From positions 46,310,380 to 46,374,379 of the forward strand of contig NC_030383.2 of assembly GCF_001625215.2 (NCBI RefSeq): 64,000 nt of DNA, read 5' to 3'. Both the position numbers and the translations under genes were made by a program. This stretch comes from Daucus carota subsp. sativus. Taxonomy: Eukaryota > Streptophyta > Magnoliopsida > Apiales > Apiaceae. The notes under the pieces were generated by a model. The model saw nothing but the letters and a program-made list of their open reading frames with translations. It was not told the DNA's origin and did not search any database. Position 1 is the first letter of the stretch, and each line of letters begins with the position of its first letter. Of this stretch, positions 10,866 to 21,240 are shown piece by piece.

Positions 10866-11635
10866 TAAAGTATTTTTCATTGATAAATATTGTGTTGAAG
10901 ATGATGTCGTTGCTGATACTCTGTTGATCAGAAAAAAATAAGTACCGAGGTTGTTTTATGCGAGGTATGGAGATCAGACGTAATAACATGATGTGAAGTG
11001 ATACTTGTTAACTGAAACATTCTGTTAGAGTAAAGCCAGGAGCAGGAGTATATGAGAGCACTAAACATATTATTAGGAATAGTTCATAGACACATCTGTA
11101 CCAGAGAACTGATGCAGACTTTGACGGGGATCAAACTGCTTATAAAGTGGATCGAGTAACCAGTCGTAATAACTGAAACCTCATACGAATTGCTTCAGGT
11201 TGTGGCATGTTCCTTGCCTCATGGAAAGTACTCATTAGTTGTATCTGTTACTTTAGCAGCACACCTGTGCTTCTTATATTTCCAACTTATATCTCCTAAA
11301 TTTTTTCTTGTAAATTATGAGTTCTAGAGCATGCACGTGCCTTGCGCGAGATATAAAACTAGTTATTGTGTGTTGTATAATCGAGTAGAGCTGTTCAATA
11401 TACTGTTCTGATGCAAAATTGTGCATCATATATTAGCCTCTTTTATCTTTTTCTCCTTTACTCTGTTTCTTCAGTTTTTTTTCTTGGTTTTTATACACCA
11501 TTTTCAAGAAAGAATTTGAAGTTGGAGATGAAACATTTAGCCAAGAACAAATACAGATAGGAACTTAGCATGATCAAACTGCGCATTACAAAAAGTTCCA
11601 ACTGACTTGAAATAACTTAAAAGCTTTTGGTTTTA
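10866..11635. repeat. downstream part of serpin tandem unit C
   Basis: Homologous to the corresponding parts of units A and B, with the Helitron-type CTAG end at 11359-11362 and the same degenerate coding-like relic (about 11113-11330) containing stops. Confidence 0.5.
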
Positions 11636-13331
11636 TCAAGTTGCCAGCAGTGGATTGAGCACAGCACCTGTAAAAAATACAATACGAGATGTCTCTTCTC
11701 TTATCATGAACATGAAGGGGTGATCAGCTACGAATCCCGGAGGCTTAACTCTTCCACAACATCTTCTGAACCTCACAGCAGTGCTGGCTGCAGCTTCTGT
11801 ACCCTCCTCGTTCACTTCAATATATGCTTTGTGAAAAATACTGGAAACACAAACTTTTTCACCCTCGAGAGAATGTACCAATTCAGTAAATTCCGCGCCA
11901 TCCATAAATGGTAAGACAAGTCCCAGTTCTTTAATGATCCTTGATGCTTCAAACTCGAATGAGAACTTGAACTTTGGAATCCAGATACGATCACCGAGAT
12001 CCTCTTCTCTAAAATAAAAATCTTGATTGAAAAATCCAGGAATAGAATTAAAAGTTTGTATCATACTTTTCAAGCCATTGATCTCTTGGGGAAGAAAGAA
12101 GTACATGGAAAATTTTCTCGTGTCCTCGCCATTTTGATACGGGATTTTGAGAATTTTATAACCATTAATCTCCCGATAAAGATTTCGTTCTCTTTTCTTG
12201 GTGGTCATGCTTGGAACTTGAACAATCTGGCCATTTAAAAGCTTAAAGTCTCTATTCATAGATCTTTCAGAATCAAACTTTCGGTCCCAAGCACCTTTGA
12301 AGTAAAGTGCATTAGCAAACACAAGAGCTGTGTCAGTGCCTAGACATCCAGAGCGAAGGAGCTCTTTTATGAGTCCCTTTGTTGCGTCTTGAGCCCATTT
12401 ATTTACTTCCTCTGTCACTTCATTAGCCTTCATACAGAACAAATAACTTTAACATGAGAAAATCTCATCTTAGAGAAGAACTATGGTCCATGTATAATCA
12501 TGGTTGTAAAAATCAGGAATCGGGATAAATCGGTTGACATCCCGATTCAGGTTATTGGATATTTTTTCGATAAATCGGTGATTTTTAGTCATGTCAGAGT
12601 ATAATCTGTAAAATATATTTTAAAGAATTAATCGGGAATGTTTGAAAGAAACAACTATGGTCTGTGTATAATCATTCTTGTAGAAATCGGGAATCACGAC
12701 TAATGGGTTGACAACCTGATTCAGGATTTATTAGAAATCTTTCCGATAAATCAAAGATTTTTAGTCAAGTAGGAGTATAATTAGTAAAATATATTTTAAT
12801 AATTAATCAGGAATTTTTCAATGAATCCGTCAATCTGGGATCTCTAGAACAGAATGTATACTAAACAAAAGAGAGAATTACCCTGGTTGCAAAGTCGACA
12901 GCTCTAGCTTCAGCTTTATAAACATCTGTTAGTGTTCCTTTGAAAGAAGGCTTCAGACCAAAACTTTTATCAATCCAAGCTCCATTGACCATTGTTACAA
13001 GAGGACTTGCAGCAAGATTGTTGTCATCACCGACTTGTCTTGTTGTAATCTCAACAACCTTGGAAGACAAGGAGTTGAGATCATCAATGCTTTTGGATCC
13101 CAGAAAAGACAGTAGTTGATCCAAGGTACGGCCGGTTGCTCCAGTGGCAATCAAGCTTAAGATAATCTGAAAAGATACAGGCGAAATCACAAAATTTGAG
13201 GCCTTGTCAGCTTCTTCCAGCAAAGCATGATTTGCTATTTGAATACAAAAATCGGAATTCAGATCACAAGTGTTTATCTGCTCCGAATTCTCCATTGAAC
13301 TTCTTTCTCTCTTTTTTGAAGGGATCTCCAT
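11636..13331 (-). CDS. serpin (plant serpin-Z type), copy C, two exons
   Basis: Exon 1 is 12882-13331 and exon 2 is 11636-12427, phase 0, 454-bp intron, 413 residues (or about 401 from the second in-frame ATG). All serpin landmarks are present: NALYFKGAWD, VPSMTTKK, hinge EEGTEAAAS, FVADHPF and FFTGAVLNP. The reactive loop reads AVRFRRCCGRV, so counting from the hinge gives Cys-Cys around P1-P1', differing from copy A (Gly-Cys) and copy D (Arg-Arg). No signal peptide, so nuclear or cytosolic action is expected as for other plant serpins. Intact and probably functional. Its intron carries a duplicated segment also found in B but single in A. Confidence 0.88.
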
Positions 13332-13380
13332 TGCACTCTGATACGCTTATCTTTGGATGGAAGAAACTCTAAAATTATGC

Positions 13381-13387
13381 ATTTATA
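13381..13387 (-). promoter_or_regulatory. TATA-like box upstream of serpin C
   Basis: Minus-strand TATAAAT lies about 50 bp upstream of the first ATG, in a short segment inserted relative to copies A and B. The TATATATAA of A/B is missing because homology ends just upstream. Confidence 0.35.
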
Positions 13388-13695
13388 GACAGTTGTGGAA
13401 GATGTCCCTCAAGATGATATAATATTTAACAACGTTGTGCCCAAGAAATGAAAAGGCCGATCAAAACAAGCTTATGGGAACAACACGGAAAAAGCATTGG
13501 TTAATCATGCACAGTAAATATTAAAGACCTTTGTTTTGTCTATGTTAAGGTAAGACATATGAAACAAATTAAAACAGGTACTTAACAATAAAATACTGTA
13601 CAAGTATAAATGTAAAATTAACAAGTCACAATCAGTAGTTGTCAAGATGTTATGCTGTTCTATTTCACTTCCTTAAGCATTAAGCTTTCAAATTA
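13388..13695. other. spacer without recognised features
   Basis: AT-rich sequence upstream of serpin C. No coding frames or repeats were recognised before the foldback element at 13696. Confidence 0.4.
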
Positions 13696-14719
13696 AGGGG
13701 CTGTTTGGCTGGGGTTAAAAGAAGTGACTTATTGCTTAAAGTAAAGAAGTGGATTAGAAGTGATAAGTTGGTTTGGACTTTAAGCTACCAGAAGTGTTTG
13801 GATACCGTGACTTATAAGCTACCAGAAGTTTTTTAAGTGTTTGGATAACTTAACTTATAAGTTGGTATTAGTTTGGTTTTGTAATATTAATAATTTGTTT
13901 CTTTTAAAAAATTAATTATAATTAGAAAAGATCTTTTATTGTTAATACGTGAAATATTTTACAAGTACAAAACCTAACTTTCTGTTCAGTCGCCGCTGAG
14001 ATCGTTTTCGGTTAGAAAGAAAGAAGTAGAAGTCGAGTCTTGAAAATAAGCTAGGAAACCTTAGTGGGTGTTTGGCTCATCAGCTTCTGGGCTTATAAGC
14101 ACCAGAAGCCCACTTCACTTATTCACCGAGTGTTTGGCAAACTTTAAACAGTGCTTAATATAAGCAGAAAGAGCAGCAAAAAAAAGTTGCAAAAGCTGGC
14201 TTCTTTTGTTCTCTAACTTATTTCACTGCATTGTTCCCTGTACGTGCCTATTTACTGATTATGAATTTAAGCTTTCCTGTCTCTATGTGCTCATTCATTT
14301 ATAATTTTTTCTACAATTTTCTCCTTTTTCTATATATAATATAATAGATATAAATAGCACTTCATTACATACCCTCTTATATTGAGTTTCGTAGTATAAT
14401 TTATATATTTTTTGTGAAATATAATTATAAAATATTAATTAGTTTCAAAAATACTACATTTTGAATCTGTAAATATTTCATGTATTTAATAATAAAAGGT
14501 CTTGTATTATTATAATTTATTTTTAAATAAAATAATTTATATATTACAAAATTATACTAACTTATAAGTTATGTTATCCAAACACTTACAAATCTTATAA
14601 GTCACGGTATCCAAACACTTCTGGTAGCTCATAAGTCCAAACCAACTTCTCACTTTTAATTCACTTCTTTACTTTAAGCAATAAGTCACTTCTTTTAAGT
14701 CCAGCCAAACGGCCCCTTA
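13696..14719. mobile_element. long-TIR foldback element, about 1 kb
   Basis: The left end AGGGGCTGTTTGGCTGG and right end CCAGCCAAACGGCCCCTT are inverted. The inverted similarity continues for roughly 270 bp on each side (13696-13970 and 14445-14719), including GTGACTTATTGCTTAAA, GTGTTTGGATACCGTGAC and the AT-rich interior. No transposase. The flanks TTA/TTAG hint at a 3-bp duplication but are not exact. The left end of a second inverted-repeat pair falls inside it. Confidence 0.6.
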
Positions 14720-14848
14720 GTTTCTTTTGCTGGGCTTTTTCAGCTTAATTAAGTGCTTCTTTATTCTTGCCAAATGGACCGCCTAAAAGCTGAAATTGGC
14801 TTCTCAGGCTTTTAAGCTCAGAAGCTACACATCCAAACACCCACTAAG
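14060..14848. mobile_element. second inverted-repeat element, interleaved with the first
   Basis: The left end CTTAGTGGGTGTTTGG and right end CCAAACACCCACTAAG are perfect inverted copies. Inner similarity over about 130 bp includes the AGCTTCTGGGCTTATAAG type motif. One end lies in the loop of the 13696-14719 element and the other lies outside it, so the two pairs interleave instead of nesting. No coding frame. Confidence 0.55.
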
Positions 14849-15480
14849 TCTTCCGGCCATGTATAGCTATTGTGAATTAACAAGGAAACTTATTAATCCC
14901 TACACTTATATATCACAGACCCGTGAAAAGTATGTCATTAGTAAAATAGTTATAAAGATTAAAGAAGGATGCAGATAAATGTGGAGAATGATTTTCAAAT
15001 GAAGAAACAACTAAAGTAACGGACGACATTTAATTAAGTTAAATCATGAAAATATTATTTATAAAATATATGTACTCGTGATTCGGATGTTTGTTTCATA
15101 TTAGAGCCATTTTTTCCGGCTGGCATAGAAGTATCTTGCGCAGGCGAAGGAGATGCCCTTCTGGTCGGTTATTTCATGCAGTTTGAAAATGAAAACCAAA
15201 CCTAAATCAAAAAATTTCAATTTTCTGATTATCAAAACCGAAACCAAACTAAAGAGATAATTATACTCGGGACTAATTAAGAGGGCACCTCGTCAATAAA
15301 CTTTAGTATCTAGCCTCTAACGACTGAAATGATAATTCCTTGCTCAACTGCCAACTGGCATGACTCCTATACCAGGGTAGAGATTTTAAGAAATCGAACT
15401 CTGATTGAATCCGATAATTAATGACATTAGGATTGTTGTCAAGAAACCCGATGATAAATGACAACAATCATAATTCAAAT
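14849..15480. other. spacer without recognised features
   Basis: AT-rich, with only short unconvincing open frames. Nothing identifiable on either strand. Confidence 0.4.
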
Positions 15481-15486
15481 TCAAAT

Positions 15487-16015
15487 AATTCGAGCCAAAA
15501 GTAGTGAATCCTGAGAACAATCATTAAGATCCAGAGGGAAGGAGCCGAGAACAAAACTAGTGAATCCAAAGTTGGCAACCAAGCATAACTTGCACTGAAA
15601 AGATGCAGAGGAAATCATATAATTCGAGCCCTTCTCTGCTTCTTCCAGCAAAACATGAGTTGATATTGGAGTACAAATACTCACTCTGTTATGAGATATA
15701 TGTCGTTTGACTTTTTTGCACGCATTTCTAAATCCTTTGACCGTATGCTAAAAATCATTATTTTTGAATTTTTTTTCTTGAATAAAAATATATGAGTGAT
15801 ATTATTATTAAAAAAAGAAAATTTCAAAAACAATGATTTTAAGTATGCATTCAAAAGACTTAAAAATACGTGTAAAAAAGTCAAACGACCTATATTTCAA
15901 AACGGAGGGAGTATTAGAATTCAAATCAAGGGTTTTTCTCTGCTAGCTCTAAATTCTCCATTCTACTTCTTTCTCTCTATTCTCAAGGGGTCTTCATTGT
16001 ACTTTGATAAGCTTA
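15487..16015 (-). pseudogene. serpin exon-1 relic (copy E), split by a Stowaway MITE
   Basis: The minus frame at 15487-15677 gives ICTPISTHVLLEEAEKGS then NYMISSASFQCKL, clearly the serpin N-terminal helix region (compare LEEAEKGSNFVFSPVS in copy D). It then degenerates, with no helix C/D region and no exon 2. The expected upstream part continues at 15914-16015, where MENLELAEKNP is followed by a stop and where the 5' flank of copies A and B is recognisable. The two pieces are separated by a MITE at 15680-15911 with TA on both sides. It lies between copies C and D. Confidence 0.7.
15680..15911. mobile_element. Stowaway-type MITE inserted in serpin relic E
   Basis: The ends CTCACTCTGTT and AACGGAGGGAG are inverted, flanked by TA on both sides (15678-15679, 15912-15913). 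The arms share GTCGTTTGACTTTTTT / AAAAAAGTCAAACGAC. 232 bp, no coding frame. Family-mates occur at 29677, 48201, 54836, 55304, 55350 and 59609. Confidence 0.75.
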
Positions 16016-16017
16016 TT

Positions 16018-16195
16018 TGTATTCCTCGTATGCCGATGGCTTTAGTTCTCTCTATTCGTAATTTTGTGGAGAAAGATAGACTAAAGCCTTTGCCAACATT
16101 GTATTCCTTGTATGCCAAAGGCTTTAGTTCTCTCTATTCTCCATTCTACTTCTTTCTCTCTATTCGTAATTTTGTGGAGAAAGATAGACCAAAAT
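16018..16195. repeat. tandem duplication in serpin D 3' flank
   Basis: The segment with ATTCCTCGTATGCCGATGGC, then TTTAGTTCTCTCTATTCG and AATTTTGTGGAGAAAGATAG, occurs twice (starting about 16018 and 16107). The second copy has an extra serpin-leader-like stretch (TCTCCATTCTACTTCTTTCT). Confidence 0.5.
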
Positions 16196-16471
16196 GAACT
16201 TTTATCAAGTTATTGCCATCCACCAAACAATATGTGTGCCTCTTTTCTTATCTTTTCTGGCCTTGAATCTGTTTGTGTTTCCTGCATTCATATTAATATC
16301 CATGTTTAATGTTTAATGCTGCAGCGCTCTTGAAAGACTCGTTAAGATTATGATCGGAACCAAGCTGGGGAGATAGCAGCAAAAAGGCTTACTAATGAAA
16401 ACTTTACAATGGTTATTTACTGCGACTATATATGAAACTATGGCATATCAAGCCATAATTTCCATTAGCTT

Positions 16472-17770
16472 TCAAGAAGTTGACAGCAGTGGGTTGATCA
16501 CAGCACCAATAAAAAATACAATGCGAGATGTTTCTTCTCTTATCATGAAAAGAAATGGATGATCAGCTATGAATCCTGGAGGCTTAACTCTCCTACAGCG
16601 TCTACTCATCCTTGCAAGTCCAGAGCTAGCTACAGCTTCTGTGCCCTCCTCATTCACATCAATGAAGGACTTGTGGAAAATCTTGGAAACACAAAGTTTT
16701 TCATCATGTGCAGAACAAGCTAGTTCAGTGAATTCCTTTACTGCGATGAATGGTAATGTGAGTCCTAATTCATTGATGGTTTTTGATGCTTCAAACTCGA
16801 ATGAGAACTTAAATCTTGGAATCCAAAAACGAACACCAAGGTTCTCTTCTCGTAGTTGAAATTCTTGATTAAAAAATCCGGGGGTAGAATTAAAATTTTG
16901 TACCATATGTTGCAGGCCATTGTTCTCCAGTGGAAGGAAGAAGTACATTGAAAATTTACCGGAGTCATTACCACTTTGATATGGTATTTTCAGAATTTTG
17001 TAGCCATTAATCTCGCGGTAAATACTTCGTTCCCTTTTCGTGGTGGTCATGTATGGGACTTGAACAATCTCACCGGTTAGGAGGTAGAAGTCTCTATGCA
17101 TAGACCTCTCCAAATCAAACTTTTGATTCCATGCACCTTTGAAGTAAAGTGCATTTGCGAATACAAGAGCTGTGTCGCTGCCTAAAGATCCTGGCGGAAG
17201 GAGCTCTTTGAATAGTCCACTTGTTACATCTTCAGCCCATGTATTTACTTCTTCTATCACTTGATCAGCCTTCAAACAATGAGTATGAACATCAGATCAA
17301 ACATATAATAATTTTAGTTCATGCAAAAAATAATTCATCAACTCTTAAGGATTGACCTTGGATGCAAATTCAACTGCCTTAGCTTCAGCTTTGTAAACAT
17401 CTCTCAGTATCCCTTCATACGAAGACTTCAGACCAAAACGTTGATCAATAAAAGAACCATTTACCATAGTTACAAGAGGACCCGTGGTTAGGTCTTTCTC
17501 ATAACTGTTTTGTCCTGCTGTAACATCTAATACCAGCGAAAACAAAGAATTAAGATCTTCAGTGCTTTTTGATCCCAAACACGTGAGAATTTGATCCAAG
17601 GTACTCCCTGTCGACCCTATAGCAATTAAACGCAGCAAGATCTGAAGAGAGACGGGTGAAAAAACAAAATTTGAGCCCTTTTCAGCTTCTTCCAGAAAAA
17701 TATGTACCGCCAATTTTATGCAGAAATGAGAGTTGAGATCACTAGTCTTTATCTGCTCTGAACTCTCCAT
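16472..17770 (-). CDS. serpin, diverged copy D, two exons
   Basis: Exon 1 is 17357-17770 from ATG (MESSEQIK) and exon 2 is 16472-17269, phase 0 with a compact 87-bp intron, giving 403 residues, normal for a plant serpin. The only in-frame codon further upstream that could be used is a TTG at 17797, so the ATG is preferred. Seen: NALYFKGAW, VPYMTTTKRER, hinge EEGTEAVASS, FIADHPF and FFIGAVINP. The reactive loop reads GLARMSRRCRRV, with Arg near both P1 and P1', one residue longer than in A/C and of a type expected to bait trypsin-like or metacaspase-like Arg-specific proteases. It is the most diverged copy but keeps the same intron position. No signal peptide. Confidence 0.88.
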
Positions 17771-17814
17771 AATAGTTTTTTTTGAGATGGAAAACAATCT
17801 TCAAGTTATCTAGA

Positions 17815-18757
17815 TTGGGTTTTGCCATCAAGTGTGTACATTTTCTTTGGTTTTAACGAATAAAAAATTACTACAGCATACCCAAGAGGAAGGTATAAAC
17901 CAAAAATAGTATAACTAATGACAAAACCAATGCAAGTCTGCAAACAGGCCTCTGAGATTGCAATATAATTAGCAACACAAATCTACAAACAGAATAAAAG
18001 CCAAATTCCTTGGTTAGGCACACATAATGAACTAGATACTTTGGCTTGAGCTAAGGTAATACATATGGAAGAAATTATAAGCAGCAATTAACAATAAAAA
18101 AATAGTCTGAAACTAGTTCTACAAACGCTCATTCAGCGTATAGCTATAATCTGGGAAGCTTCTTCTCTCTCTTTCTCGTGAGGCTTCTCTTAATCTAAAA
18201 ACTATGTGCTGATTGATAAATGAATATGAAAATCCATTATTATTCAATTTGAGTGTTGTTAGTCCGAGCACTACAGTTTATCAATGATTGGATGTACTAA
18301 ACAGTTTTATTTTCTGTTTTTATTGATGTTAAGCGTAAAGAGCCATCCTCTTAACAATTTTAAAATTGTAAAAGCCAACTATTACAACAATAGTGGTTAA
18401 AGATTCATATCTTGTGAGACGCCACAAGAAACTAGAAGGAATATTTCTTGAAATTTATCTTCCAGAAGATGAGCAAGTTCATTTTCATGTAATGAATATG
18501 AACATCCTTGCAGCTTATGCAGATATTCTCTTCGAGTACTTATAATAATAAATAACTTTCTGATCCCCGGTAAAAATATCCCTGTCTGGTGGCATCTTGA
18601 GTGATCCTTATTTTTTTTGGATGAGTAGAAAAATCAAGGCAGCAACTAGAAATTTTCTCAAACATTGGATTCTCTTATAAAAGCTCTATTTTCTGAATGA
18701 ACTGGTGCACTTATTTCTACTGAGAACCTATGTCAACTCCTTGATCGTGTTTGGATA
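17815..18757. other. spacer without recognised genes
   Basis: No coding frames longer than about 60 codons with family resemblance, and no clear terminal repeats before the hAT relic. Confidence 0.4.
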
Positions 18758-18765
18758 CTCCTGTC

Positions 18766-19813
18766 CAGTGGCGGAACCAGGACTGAGAGTTAGGGTGGGC
18801 TGAACTATTTCGTTGTCCACATTTCCATAAATAGCTTTCTCGACATATATCATCATACTATCATTCAGTCATGCATCTCTCATCCTATTACGCTGATAAG
18901 TCTTAATTGTATTTATAGCGGAAAAAACTCTCTCAACAGTAGCAATGACAACGGGTAAAACCAGAGCTAACTCAACTAGAAGATAAACTGTATTAACCAT
19001 CATGAAAGAAAGATTTCCTATACTTTGAAGTCCATATTAATCTTTATCCGCTTCTTATCATTTGAAATGGAGTGCCAAATCATTCTGATTCTTTGTTGTA
19101 AAGCTTATCACAAATCATTAGTAATTGTCAAGATAACTTTCATCAAAAGAACTCCATTGAGTTAGGATAGTGTCAAGCGTGTGCGTATGACTTATGAGAG
19201 TATGTCCAGAAGCTTCTTCATATGGGCTCTTTAGCCAAAATTTGAAGAATACGGAGATGAAATGAACTCCAACAAGCTCCTAGCACCTCCTCAAAAACTT
19301 AGGAGCTCTATTTGCTTCCTCAATAATGAGGAGCACACTCTCCCTCTTAACTATATTTCACTCTCCCTCTTAACTATATTTTATATTATATTTCCTATGT
19401 TCAAAGTACTCAGCATGCATGATACAGTTTGTAGGTATGCATATTTTAATAACAGATATAGATAGAGAGCGTGTGTAGGGAATATCGTTGGATATATTGT
19501 GTAATTATACCTCTTAAATAGTTAAGAGTTGATTGTTTATATTATTTTTAGAGAAAAGTTAAGGAGTTTGTTGGAGTTGCTCTGAGTATATCTCTTTGAA
19601 TGTATTTGTTAATTAGATTCTCTTTAGACTGAGAGTCTTCTTTCCTTTTTTTTACAATAAATCCCTCCCTATGACATTTATAATTCAGCAGAGGTGAAAA
19701 GAAATTATATTGACATCACTAATTTAGCGGGGGCTGAGAAAAAAATTTACACTGTTTTTCCGAGGTTAGGGGGGGCTCTAGCATCCCCTAGCCCCCCTCT
19801 GGTTCCGCCACTG
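18766..19813 (-). mobile_element. hAT element relic with perfect 8-bp target duplication
   Basis: The ends CAGTGGCGGAACCAG and CTGGTTCCGCCACTG are inverted. Both are flanked by CTCCTGTC (18758-18765 and 19814-19821), a perfect 8-bp duplication diagnostic of hAT insertion. Inside, on the minus strand, lies a decayed hAT dimerisation region (18800-18960). At 1048 bp it is an internally deleted derivative. Confidence 0.85.
18800..18960 (-). pseudogene. hAT transposase C-terminal dimerisation fragment
   Basis: The minus frame gives VELALVLPVVIATVERVFSA then INTIKTYQRNRMRDA and a stop. This matches the hAT C-terminal pattern (L.LPV..ATVER.FSA...IKT..RNRM). The upstream catalytic region is missing or unrecognisable. 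Typical of the zinc-finger MYM/TTF-type hAT proteins of plants, here dead. Confidence 0.75.
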
Positions 19814-19821
19814 CTCCTGTC

Positions 19822-20179
19822 ATTGATGATGTTACATTATATATAATAGGTCATATTGTCTACTTCATTTTTGTATGTTCTGTGTCATCCTAAATTCTGT
19901 ATCCTGTGATGCATCTCTATTTGTCGAATATTGTTATAAGGATGTGTGAGACATGGCTGTTTTATAGTTAACAGAATAAGTCTGTATTTGCATATTGGCA
20001 GTTCATAAAGGCTGTGAATTCAAATATTCTTCATATCAAAAGATGCAGTATATGTTTCTTGCAATTGCTTCAGTTTCTTGATACACATAGTTGTTATAAC
20101 AATTTGGAGTTGAGCTGGGGAACTAAATAGAAAAAGCAACTCTTTTATCAATTATGGCCACATATTTAACCATTAATCA
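19822..20179. other. 3' flank of the proline-rich protein gene
   Basis: AT-rich sequence that probably includes the 3' UTR of the minus-strand gene ending at 20180. Nothing else seen. Confidence 0.35.
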
Positions 20180-21240
20180 TCAAGGACTAATTTTATTTGA
20201 AAGAGAAGAAAGGACTGGTGGTGGAGTTCCTGGGAAGCCAAATGGCTCAAATGGGAAGGGAGGGATGAGTGAGAATGCTGGTGGTGGAGGCGAAGGAATA
20301 AAAGGAAATATAGAAGATGGCGGTGAAGTAATGATGGCACCAGGTGGATGCAGATAGGGGTTTAAAATTATTGGGGGATGAAATGGATTTGGAGGGAATG
20401 TAAAGGTCTTCTGATTTGATACTTGATCATCTGAGCCTTTAGAAGAGTCACTAGGTTCTGGATTAATAGGCGGAAGAAATGGAAGGCCAGGAAGACCTGG
20501 CAGAGGTGGAAGCTGCGGCAAAGGAGGAAGGCTGGGCAATTTTGGCGTAGGTGCAAACTGGCCGATATCATCTACTGGAGGAAATTCAGGTGTTTGTGGA
20601 TCTAAAAATGAGTTTGGGAATGTAGGACCAGAATTGGAAGTCTCAGCAGAATTGAGGTTATTCGAGCTTTGAACATCTGATTTTTGTTTACATAGTTCTG
20701 GCTGAGCTACAGGTTTGAATGTGAAAGCCCCTGCTGAGAAAATTTGAGTTCTTGGACTTGTTGACTTGAGATGGAAGGAAGATGAAGTTGTGGTTGCTGC
20801 CACAGCACAGTAAGGATGGCTGCTTTTGATCAATTTCACAGAACATCCTAGGATTTTCTTGACATGCTTTCCAACTGAGAAGGGTAGCTCTACTCTGAAA
20901 TCTCCATGCTTGTTTGTCCTCACTTCCTTGTAAATGCTTGGTTTTGAGTCAGTTGCATCGCATTCCACAGCCACTGATGCGCCTAAAAACAAAAATCCAA
21001 ACCAAAAAGCTGCATGACAAGAATTCAGTTCATATTTTCCTGAAAGCGTTTAATAATTTTACACGAACCTGGAATGAAGTGACTAGCGTGGGAGAATTTT
21101 CCCTGGAGACATGTATCACAGTAGACAGTGCCCACAACAAGCACAAATGAGCGCCGTCTCTTGACTGTAACACTCCTGGCTCCGGAAAGTTGACTACTTA
21201 AAGCCAAACTCAGAATGAGGAATATCGAAAGCCAAGACAT
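20180..21240 (-). CDS. secreted Ole e 1/extensin-family proline-rich protein, two exons
   Basis: Exon 1 is 21069-21240 and exon 2 is 20180-20982, joined in phase 1 (FIPG|ASVAVEC) over an 86-bp intron, 324 residues. The N-terminus MSWLSIFLILSLALSSQLSG is a clear signal peptide. An Ole e 1-like domain follows (about 30-155) with VVGTVYCDTC, VAVECDATDS, GDFRVELP, and Cys residues placed for the family's disulfides. The C-terminal half (about 190-324) is Pro-rich with PxLPPLP and PFPFEPFGFPG-type runs but lacks the extensin Ser-Pro4 repeat. Expected to be cell-wall located; related plant genes act in root hair, pollen tube or epidermal wall. Single copy here, intact. Confidence 0.85.

Noticed and set aside
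17771-17797. Upstream start of serpin D
   Set aside because: The extension would begin at TTG; the ATG at 17770 aligns with the second ATG of the other copies.
20154-20357. Gly-rich protein on the plus strand
   Set aside because: It is the antisense shadow of the Pro-rich C-terminus of the Ole e 1-like gene.
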